DNA of 64,000 bases from Curvularia sp. ZM96 (Eukaryota; Ascomycota; Dothideomycetes; Pleosporales; Pleosporaceae): positions 2,914,001-2,978,000 of the forward strand of contig JAJGBQ010000002.1 of the NCBI GenBank assembly GCA_022457065.1. The letters run 5' to 3'. The number at the start of each line of letters is the position of its first letter. Position 1 is the first letter of the stretch. Shown in pieces: positions 32,935-42,184 of this stretch. Position numbers and translations under genes: made by a program. The notes beneath the pieces were generated by a model, which ran no database searches, was not told where the DNA came from, and saw only the letters and a list, made by a program, of their open reading frames with translations.

Positions 32935-33618
32935 AGGAACTGTCAACTGCAACAACACAAAGGCTGCCAACTATGAGCCTGCGACTTCTCCAGAGATTAT
33001 GTGGTCAATGATGTTTTTGGAGAAGTCGGGAATGACTAGATTAGATTAGACAAGGACAGTGTTTTGGGTAGTTGTGGACGGGCAGATCAGAGCGAGGAGA
33101 GTTTCATGTTGTGTATCTAGAGATATGTCAATCGAATCGCTACGAAAACTTCTGATGGCCTGCACTTGACATTCGTTTTATTCTCCCAAAATGGGCAATG
33201 TACCATGTTCTAACAGCTACATTTAGCTTCTCGGCATCTATTTAGCCTAATAATAACCCGGGTTTGCCAAGATTATCTAAATTCTCGTTTGAAAAGGTTG
33301 TCAGGAGTGAGCCAGAGAGGTTCTTTGGAGATGTTGCATGAGCATTGTTGCGCGGAGTAGGAAACGAATCAACGCCAAGAGACATAATGACGTGATAGCA
33401 TTCTTCTGTGGTAAACATACTAGCGTGCTGATTTCACCCAGGTATCGCGGCACGCGTCTGAGATGTGGCTCTTCTGATAAGATTGGTAGGACAGTCATAT
33501 CCTGTAGAGAAAGAGCCTTTTCGAGTTTGTATTTAGTTTTTTATGTGAATGCATAAGGACTGAACGGCAATTTTCATATCATCTGCTTAAGGTTTTCATC
33601 CTCTAGACCATTTTAATT
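32935..33618. other. Intergenic region between convergent genes
   Basis: About 680 AT-rich bases between the xylanase and the lactone oxidase gene. No gene or repeat was recognised. Confidence 0.5.
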
Positions 33619-35421
33619 CTACATTTTGTTGAATACGTTCGTTCCAGTGATGTACTGCTCCGTGCCCTCCCTCATCCTGCTTTCAGCCTCCATGTCGTAG
33701 CTGTCCTCAGTAACAATAAGTTCATCCGTCAGCCCCTCAAGCAATACACTGTTGTGTGCCTCGGCTTCGGCCATGAGATCAAAGCTCTCTCCGGACTCAC
33801 TCCCAGCCTTTTCGAAAACATCAAGACCACCGTCGAACCAACGCGCTTGTTCACCGATCCAATCAACACCACCAGTACGGCGATTCCGGCGGATAACTTC
33901 CTTCTCTTCAAGAGGGAGCAAAGGAAGTTCCATTTTGGGCGGCAGAATGGTGCGGCGATGCCAGGCGCCGAGAAACATGCCTTCAGGATCGACCTCGTTG
34001 CGGACGCGGTTGTACTCATCAAGGTCGCTACCGTATACTGACGAGAGATAGTCATTATCGACAGACTGGAAGTTCTTTGCCCAGTGAGGTCGGCCATTGT
34101 ACTCTTTCATCAAATGTTCGAAGGCTTCGTAGTAGCGTTCTCGGCAAGGTGGATCTTGGCCGTAGGGGCGATAAAGCGTGGCATTAAGGTACAAGGCAGG
34201 TGTGTCTGGATAAGAGGTATCAAGAAACGGACGGGGCTCTCGGTTGACGGTGTTCGCGATGCGGACCTCGATAGGTGAATGAACATAAAGACCTTTGGTA
34301 CTGAACGGGAGGCCAGAAGATTTTTCGTCACCGTGAAGCCAGTTTGTTATGCGAGTCAGGGCTTCGGGTCCTTTGTCGAGAGGAATGCTCCATTCGTTGA
34401 CAAACTGAGAGTAGAGGCAGTTCATGAGGAGTTCAGTGCGCTGTTCGCCGACTGCAGAGATGATACTTCCGTCTTTGAAGCCGTATTGCATACCGAAGAC
34501 AAACCACTCCACCCAAGGCAAGAAGCGTGGAACATATTGTGATATCCAGAGCAGTATATGATAGGTATGATAGCCAACGCTACCGCCATACCAGTTGTAT
34601 TCCGGTGCCCGATGGGGCTTGTTCGTCTTGTCTGCGCGCCAAACTACTGCACGCTTCATGTACGGCAGCCACCATACTCTGACGAACTCGTTCGAGGTCC
34701 ACAACCCATTGTTCCAATCTGCCAGTACATCTTCAATCGGCCGTATGGTCTGCACCCACTCAACATTGTTTGCCTCGATCATCTGGAACTCGATCTCGAC
34801 AATTATACCCAATGCACCCAACGAGACCAAAGCGGCCCGAAAGAGGTCTGGAGACTGCTTTGGAGAGCATCGAACTGCTTGGCCATTAGCCAACACTATG
34901 CGCAGACTCTGGACGCGGTCCGAGAGGAGGCCATGGTTATATGAGCTGCCGTGTGTAGCTGTGGCAATCGCTCCAGCTAAAGACTGAACGTCGATGGAGC
35001 CCAAATTTGGCATTGTCAAGCCGTGGGATTTTGCCTGAAGATTCAAGTTGTGCATGCGTATTCCAGCTTGTACCGTCATTGTTTTGCGCTCTTTGTCCAC
35101 CTTCAACACCTCGTTAAAGTCGTCAAGGTTGACCATCCATGACGAGGTGCATGTCAGGTCCGAGGGTGAATGTCCACATCCTACAGTAACGACCCGCCTG
35201 CGCATACGCCGTGCAAGATTGACCACTTTCTGGATCTCCTGGAGGCTCCGAGGGCGGATATAGAGCTCTGGTCTCGAGTGGAAGGTTCGGGCCCAAGTAT
35301 GGTGAACGTGAGATTGGGATGCGCGGAAAGGAACGCCGGGGTCGGTACGGTCGAGCTCTATGGAGAGACGTGGCGGCATCATGATGCCCGGTGCACCGCC
35401 AAAAGAAGGCGACTCCGCCAT
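33619..35421 (-). CDS. ALO1: D-arabinono-1,4-lactone oxidase-like FAD enzyme
   Basis: A single uninterrupted frame of 600 residues. The family oxidises D-arabinono-1,4-lactone to erythroascorbic acid, the fungal analogue of vitamin C, using FAD. The N-terminal FAD-binding (VAO/PCMH) domain shows TVGCGHSPSDLTCTS; H84 aligns with the histidine that carries covalent FAD in this family. SLAGAIATATHGSS is the second FAD-contact motif. The C-terminal ALO domain carries PHWAKNF and DPEGMFLGAWHRR. About 110 residues continue past that last motif, an acidic and basic tail that makes the protein longer than the ~526-residue yeast enzyme. No clear signal peptide is visible. A related sugar-lactone oxidase activity cannot be excluded. 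Confidence 0.92.
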   Translation of the reverse strand: MAESPSFGGAPGIMMPPRLSIELDRTDPGVPFRASQSHVHHTWARTFHSRPELYIRPRSLQEIQKVVNLARRMRRRVVTVGCGHSPSDLTCTSSWMVNLDDFNEVLKVDKERKTMTVQAGIRMHNLNLQAKSHGLTMPNLGSIDVQSLAGAIATATHGSSYNHGLLSDRVQSLRIVLANGQAVRCSPKQSPDLFRAALVSLGALGIIVEIEFQMIEANNVEWVQTIRPIEDVLADWNNGLWTSNEFVRVWWLPYMKRAVVWRADKTNKPHRAPEYNWYGGSVGYHTYHILLWISQYVPRFLPWVEWFVFGMQYGFKDGSIISAVGEQRTELLMNCLYSQFVNEWSIPLDKGPEALTRITNWLHGDEKSSGLPFSTKGLYVHSPIEVRIANTVNREPRPFLDTSYPDTPALYLNATLYRPYGQDPPCRERYYEAFEHLMKEYNGRPHWAKNFQSVDNDYLSSVYGSDLDEYNRVRNEVDPEGMFLGAWHRRTILPPKMELPLLPLEEKEVIRRNRRTGGVDWIGEQARWFDGGLDVFEKAGSESGESFDLMAEAEAHNSVLLEGLTDELIVTEDSYDMEAESRMREGTEQYITGTNVFNKM

Positions 35422-36743
35422 CTTGGTGGTGTTGAGGAGCTATAAATTCATGAGATGTGATGGTGGCGTACAGCAAACAGAGCGGAGATCGAAAGACTCC
35501 AGATGACGTTAGCGCAACCCCGCCATGCAGGAACACGCCAAGATTTCACACCAAGAAGTGGCTTGATTCGGATACTCGTGCATGGTACTCGGCAGTCAGA
35601 ATTCTCGATGAGCGGGCCAGTCCTAACAACATGGGAAGACAAAACACGTACTGAACAACGCCTTTACGTTCAGATGGATGAGCAGACTGCGTCCATTTGA
35701 GAAGTCATCAAAGTAGTGTCTACAAAGCACGCGACACAATCCATGGCATCTTATGGTTGCTATTTATCGGAGCATTATTACATAGTCTTACACTGACATC
35801 ACTTTATCCGAGTTTTGAGTGTTCATGACGATTATCCACGCCGACCGATCAGTCGTGGAAAGCTTTAGCGCGTCTCTAGCGCGTACCTATCCAATGGTGG
35901 GGCTGCCACTTCACATCCTGACTGCTACACTGTCTTTCCGACCTACATTCATTACCTGCGATGAGAACTGGTACCAACGAGACCATGACCGCGCCCTAAC
36001 GGCTTATACTATCACCTGCTTGATATGTTGATCCAATTCTAGATGATCTTCAAGTCAGGAACGCGTTCGTTCCCATTCAGAGCTGTCTTAGAACTGCATC
36101 ATGTTTTTCCTGTGCGGAAAGCCTTCCTCGACACTCACAAAGATCATCTTATCACACGCTCTCCCTTCTATAATGAATGTGAATTAAGCGTCACGACCCG
36201 CAAATGCCCAAATTCCTAAGCGCGTTCCCGGTATACACCTAATAGCCCATATCGCACCACCATTACCCCGCAAAGGAAGATGGTACGAGGACATGCTCCA
36301 GACTTTTGTTATCCATTTCCAGAGCAAACCAAGAGAAGAGAAACTATTTCCACGCAGTGACTCGATCGTTAAATTTCAGAGCCGCCATTGGGCGGCATAT
36401 CACTTTATGTATGTCTAATCACTGAACTGGATATATTGCAGTACGAAATCATGGAATCGTAAGATTGATTCTACTGTCCTTCATTTTTATGGATAGCTTC
36501 TCAGTATTGTACTAAGTATGTGCACGGCTTGGCGGTCTGTTTGCTCACTCTCACCTTCCTCGCGCGCAGTCCTCACCCTCACCCGCTAGCGGGTTTGCTT
36601 CGCTCACTTATCAACTCAACCCCCCGCATGTCCCCTCTTCTCAACACGCACGTCTCAACTGCTTCTGTTGATCCTGTTTTGCCCACCTCCTTTATCATCT
36701 CTTTCTGAAATACCCGTCGTAAAGAACTCGAGCACCCATCACG
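35422..36743. other. Divergent intergenic region
   Basis: This 1.3-kb stretch lies between the lactone oxidase gene and the large GH18-like gene and should hold both promoters. A 14-bp perfect palindrome sits at 36581-36594, and the last 200 bases are CT-rich. No gene was accepted here. Confidence 0.5.
36581..36594. promoter_or_regulatory. Perfect palindrome ACCCGCTAGCGGGT
   Basis: A 14-base self-complementary site with inverted CCG/CGG triplets separated by four bases, about 150 bases before the GH18-like ATG. Zn2Cys6 regulators bind such paired CGG triplets, so it may be an operator. This is inference from form and position. Confidence 0.4.
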
Positions 36744-39700
36744 ATGCGATTGTGGATACTCGCATCGTTTGGGTTGCTGGTTGCCTGCCTCGCCAGCAAC
36801 TTTGACTTCATTGGCATTCCGCCAACTGTTGGGCTCACTGAGCTACCGTCGGATGCTTCTACTCTTTGCCAAGGGGATTGTGAGAAGCTTTCGCCTCCGA
36901 CATGCGACAAAAATAGCGTAAAACGACATGTCGGTTACTTTGAAGCGTCCAACATCCGCCGGCGTGCTTGCGAGCGAATTTGGCCTGGCCGTTTGAACAC
37001 TACTGGGTTTACACACATCACGCTCGGCTTCGCAGTCTTCGACCCCAAGAGTTTCACCGTCGCCATGGAGCGCCACGACGATGAAGAGATAGAGTTATAC
37101 CGGCAGTTTCTTCACCTTCCGGACAATGTCCGTAAGGGACTTGTAAGTGCTCTCCCAAAACATTTCACACACGATAGCGTCTGACTGAACCAAAGGCCAT
37201 CGGTGGATGGAACATGTCTAATGAAGGACCGACACGCACTGCCTGGTCTGATATGTCAAGTACCAAGGCAAATCGCAAGGCTTTTGTCGACTCGCTCAAG
37301 CGTTTTCTTGACACATGGAAGTTCAGTGGTATCGAGATACACTGGGAGTGGCCTGGCGCTTCAAATCGTGGCGGCAACCCAGCCGATACCCAGAATCAAG
37401 TCGACCTGATTCGCGAGCTGCGCGACCGCTTCGGAAAGGATTTTAGCATTTCGGTCGTCCTACCAGCCCAGTATGAATATCTGAAGAATATTGATCTACC
37501 AAAGATGCAAGACGTCGTGGACTGGTTTACCATACTCACGTATGATCTCCATGCGCCTTGGGACGCGTTCATACCCGGTTTAGGACCTATGATCAAGCCT
37601 CATACCAACCTTACCGAAATTGACTCTGCGCTCAATCTCCTCTCATCCGCTAAGCTTGACTCAGCCAAGATTAATTTGGGTATTGCCAATTACGGTCGCG
37701 GTTTCACGATCGCCGATCAGAGCTGCAGATATTATGGCTGCAAGTTCATTGGCCCAAGTAAAGCAGGTGCTTGTACAAAGGAAGAAGGTCTTCTCAGTTC
37801 TTGCGAGATACGCAGGATCATTCAAGAGAAGAAGCTGAAACCCCAGATCATCCAGGGCGGTGCTGGTGTCAAAGAAATCTCTTGGGATGATCAGTGGATT
37901 GGGTATGACGACGACGATACTCTCGGACTGAAACTCGAGCTGGCCAACAAACGATGTCTCGGTGGTACCTCACTCTGGTCCCTCGAGCACAATCACTGCG
38001 ACGCGCATGTTAGTGTGCCACCTATACCTGGCCCAGTTGTACCTGTCCCTCCTGGATCCCAACATCCTGCCCAACCTACCCTTGTGTCACCCACTACATC
38101 TGTTCAAGTTTCGGTCATCCCTCAACCGCCATATACCTCTAATGGCCCGAGCCTTCCCTCCCATGTGCCATCTGGACCTGTAGGTCCTCCACCTTCGAAT
38201 TCTCCGATACCTACGTCGTCTGTTCAAGTGTCTGCTACTGCGTCCTCTATAGTTTGGAACACTCCACCAACGTCAGCACTTGGGCCAAGCCGTTCCGACA
38301 TCCCATCTTCCGTGCAGGGCTCAGTGCCACCACTGCCCTCCCCACCGAAGACTCAGCCCTCATTTCAAAGTAGACCAAGCTCCGTCGACTGGACAGGAAC
38401 TGCGGTTTCTTCTCTTAGAAGTTCGTTCTTGCCCTCTTCCAGATTCTCGAGCGGTCAAGAGTCTTCAGTCGCTGGCTCGGGTGGTTTTACATCTGCTGTA
38501 TCGGCATCTACCACGGCTCATAGTTCATCTACTACATCAGGGTTGGTTGTACCTATAATTTCAGGAGTCTCTAGCTGGCCGATTCAATCATCCATGCCCC
38601 CTTTCTCCGAACTTACTTCAGTACTTACTTCTGCAACACCCTCCATCATCCAAAGTAGCTCCACTATTGGTGCATCAAGTGCTCAGGTTTCCAGCCCACT
38701 AGGAAGCTCTGCAGGTCCCTCCATCACAGTTGTTGTTCCGATCATTCCGATCCATCCTAGTCTGGCTCCATCGATAGCAACAAATACTGAGAGTGGCCCG
38801 CAACCCGGATCCAAAACTCAAGGAAGTTCCTCGATAGCTGTGCCAAATACATCAGCTGACTTCCCAGCTGGCTCGAGTCGGGCTTTGTCTTCAGTCCTGC
38901 CTCCCCCTGGAAGCTTGGCAACGGAATTGCCTTCCAGCATTAGCCCAACACTTCAGTCTTCAGGCACCCCGATTGTTAGTTCTCAGTCAACCTCAAACCA
39001 AGGCACGAGTCTCTCGCCAGCTGTCAGCGCTATTTTCAGCTCCGCAAGTCTGCCGTCAGCTGCCAGTCCTACTTTCGGTTCTACCAGTCTTCCACCAACT
39101 GCCAGTCTTATCCGCAGTTCCGCTAAGCCATCGCCTACTGCCACTGGCTGCCCTAACGAGTGTCGAAATCTGGACTGGTGCATAATATTTTGTGTAGGAT
39201 GGAAATTTCCTAGGCCTGACTACGTGCAACCACCTCACGAGTGTCTACTACCTGAGAACGCTGGATGGTGTCGGACATGGTGGTGGGGCATCCCCCCTGA
39301 CAAAGAGCACAATGGTGGCGATCCCGATTCGCACTCGGACAGTGATCCAGAATGTAAGCCCAACGACTGCGTTTCGGATTGCGTCAAGTGGCGCGTTGCC
39401 ACGTTCTTTATCTTCAAGCGACCCATTTGCCCATGCGTTCCCAAGAAGTGCGACAAGGATGGCGAGAGCGACAGTCCGAGCGATAGCGATAGCGACGATC
39501 CCAAAGTCAAGCCTATACCAACATCTCGTCCGAAGGAAAAGAAGCCTGAGTGCAAACTGTTTGGTTGCGGATGTGGATGGATGGGTCTTGGGTTTGGTCC
39601 CGGCTGTCCTGGATTAGAGTTCGAGATTCCCAGCCCATGTGGTCTCTTCGGTTGCAATCCTTGCATTTTCTTCGGATGCCCTGGTACCCAACCAGAAGGT

Positions 39701-40825
39701 ATCGTCGGCTACGACGGATACTGCCCAGGAGGAGGGTGTGAGCCCTGTCCACCAGAGCTTTGCAGTCGCCCAGGCTGTACACTTCCTGGCGGCTGCGGTC
39801 CGAAGCCTGGACCTGCACCAACGAAGCCACCGAATCGCCCGGACCCTGAAGCTTGCGATGATACAAAGAGGACTATTATCACTGAACGTTTCGTGTGGTG
39901 TACTGAAGGATTCAATGTGTCCGCACTTCCCTCAAGTCTCCGGGGAACTTCATCGACAATGATCTCCTCCGTATGTATACCGATGATCGACGCCACTGTG
40001 ACCATGTGTGGAGGTGCAATTCCTGGCTTCGACACTACAACAACGGTAACGGGTACAAACACGCTCACCTCGAATGGGCCTGCATGCACCCGAGCGCCGC
40101 TATCCTTGGACGACGATGAAGGAGACAACAGTCCTGGCGATCCATTGAAGACATCGAGAACGTTCGCTAGTAATACAACCATTATGGCTTCAACCAAGAC
40201 AACGCTTTCATCTCCACTGACAACGAAAACATCGCTGTCACCCCCTTCAACATCCAAGTCAACGCACTCACCTCCCTCAACGACCAAGACATCCTTCGCC
40301 CCGCCCTTTCCAAGTATCGGTCCAATGGACAAATATAAACACTGGAAGGTAGCAATCTCTCAGTACATGTTTAACGAATACTCCGAAGTCGGTTGGAAAC
40401 TCTATGATCCCAATGGCAATCTTGCTGGTCAGCATAACGTCCATGGCAATGGCATGATGGAGATGAAGGACTACATTGAGTCTATCAACCGTCCTATCCA
40501 ACACATGATGCCCTTCGGCGTCAATATGACTGTTTCAGAACCCCTCGATCTCAACAAATGTAGGGTGAACTTTGACATTATGAAATCTATGCCAGGGTGC
40601 GACTACTCCAAAGGCGTAGGGTGCAGGCCCTATTTCACCACTGAATCGTTCACCGAGGAGATGCCGTTTGTGGTTTCAGTCTGCCAAGAGGCCTGCGATG
40701 CAAAGGGAAAGAAGCCAATTTTAGTTCCTTCGGACCTATGGTGTCAGGACCTTAACGATGCTGACTGGGAGCCCATGGCAAACGGCTGGAAGCGTCGTTT
40801 TGAGTGCGGATGGAAAGGTTTTTGA
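36744..40825 (+). CDS. Very large secreted GH18 chitinase-like protein with degenerate active site and Cys-rich modules
   Basis: Two exons, 36744-37142 and 37196-40825 (53-bp intron), encode 1342 residues. A signal peptide (MRLWILASFGLLVACLAS) precedes a GH18 barrel at ~40-390. Its landmarks are KRHVGYFEAS, AIGGWNMS, VVDWFTILTYDLHAPWD, INLGIANYGRGFT and the closing CLGGTSLWSLE. The catalytic DxxDxDxE segment reads SGIEIHWE (S177-E184): the glutamate E184 is kept, but the three aspartates are Ser, Glu and His. A Ser/Thr/Pro-rich linker (~395-780) is probably O-glycosylated. A Cys-rich region (~784-1015) contains GCGCGWMGLGFGPGCPG, and the C-terminal ~165 residues form another Cys-containing domain. 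Family subgroup C chitinases are similarly long, but no LysM or CBM18 module is evident. It may bind chitin or related glycans without normal hydrolysis. Confidence 0.88.
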
Positions 40826-41378
40826 ACAAGACCTGGGAAGGAATGCGATGTTTTTAATGGCGTGTGTGGATGTTAAACTGAAACGTGACGAGACCGCGAT
40901 TCAGTAGTTCTGATTTAAAAACGCGAAATGTCGATACTGGATTAGATAGAAGGTAATTAACTCTGTGTGTCCAGAACTCTTCTTCTGCATGTCTCTCGCT
41001 GCCCCGAATATGCATTGCTTCCGCTACTCTACGTGTTTGACTGCGTCTTTTCAACCTCGTGAACCTCTACATTGTGTGCGATCTTTGATTCCTTTTCATC
41101 GCTGAGACTTTCTTCTCCTTTGCTCTCACGAATGGCTTGTAGCCTATTCATATACCCCTTTTGGCCTGATGGTTAGTTGAGCGGTCACGACCAGGGAATA
41201 ATAATCACGTGATATATCTGCCTAGCTACCAACCCGAACGCCTCGCCATCCGCACGTCGCAAGACGTCAACAAAGCACTGAAGGCACTCCAAAAATTGAT
41301 CTCGTCCAATCACATACTTCATGTTCTTGGAATGCCGCCCTTGGTTTCCACCCCTGCGAAACAGGCAGACGCCCTGAT

Positions 41379-41430
41379 CACGTGCCATCACGTGCTCGCA
41401 CTGCCGCCTATTCTCTCCCCCTCTATATAA
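41379..41430 (+). promoter_or_regulatory. Orphan promoter-like block: two CACGTG boxes and a TATA box
   Basis: CACGTG occurs at 41379-41384 and 41389-41394, followed by TATATAA at 41424-41430 and then a long CT-rich tract and an ATG at 41482. A third CACGTG lies in a 10-bp palindrome at 41204-41213. This arrangement is typical of a TATA promoter with bHLH-type sites, but no annotated gene lies immediately downstream. Confidence 0.45.
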
Positions 41431-42047
41431 ATCCTACTTCCCTCTTCCCTCTTCCAATTCCTCAGCTCGCTCTTTGCCTTCATGGCTTTGATCCGATGTA
41501 GTATCTGTTCTTCCGCAGGGTAACACCTCGGACTTTATTCCAAACATGTTACTCCTATTTTTGAACTCCCGCTCCTCGCAGTCACGATGTACTCGCTATA
41601 TCTGGCGCATGGGGGGCAATGTGCCCATCCTACTGCACTTTCTGGATGTGTGCGCGAAATGTCTTTTTCATTGATTCTGGTGGTGCTTTGGCGCTGCTGG
41701 GTTGAGGAAGAAGGGACAACTCATCACCGAGAGCTTCACACTTCGTCTTGTTTATTGGGCCAATAACGTTTTCAAGAAACAAACAGGCTGAAGCGATACT
41801 GATGGTGCTTGCCTTACAAGTATGATTGGTCCATTGTTGCATGAAAGCTGAAGCACAACTATCCAGTATAGGATGTCAAGACTCCAGCCTCCACAGAAAG
41901 TGACTCCATGTTTGGGATTGGCGTTGAAGAGAAGCTGTAAATACTAGACGGCTATTCTCACGAAACTATATAATATATGTCCTCATATCATTAACAGAAT
42001 TGGAGGTTGTATACACAGCAAACCGAAGCGTGAAAGATAGCCGTCAA

Positions 42048-42059
42048 AGTCACGTGACT
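42048..42059. promoter_or_regulatory. 12-bp palindrome AGTCACGTGACT
   Basis: Self-complementary site centred on CACGTG, the binding core of Cbf1/Pho4-type bHLH factors. It lies about 125 bases beyond the stop codon of NRDE2, so its target is unclear. Confidence 0.35.
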
Positions 42060-42184
42060 ATCGTGATTGACGCTGTCTTCAGAACGGTCACAAAGAAAAG
42101 TCAAAGTGTTCGGCGCAATTTTCAAAGTACAGCAGATTCAGAATAAGGCCATGCCGATACCAGCCCCTGCATAGTTATATCCTG

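Larger units (their letters stand above)
40826..42184. other. Intergenic region with orphan promoter-like block
   Basis: This 1.36-kb stretch lies between the convergent 3' ends of the GH18-like gene and NRDE2, yet it contains promoter-like elements facing right near 41.2-41.5 kb. No long frame follows, only 13- and 42-codon frames. A 12-bp palindrome lies at 42048-42059. Confidence 0.5.

Noticed and set aside
39709..40332. A 207-codon frame antisense to the GH18-like gene
   Set aside because: It lies wholly inside a coherent secreted-protein coding region, and its Val/Asp-rich product reflects the complement of Thr/Ser codons.
41161..41220. A GGTTAGTTGAGCGGTC stretch resembling a tRNA D-arm region
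   Set aside because: No matching acceptor stem, anticodon arm or T-arm could be folded at the right distances.
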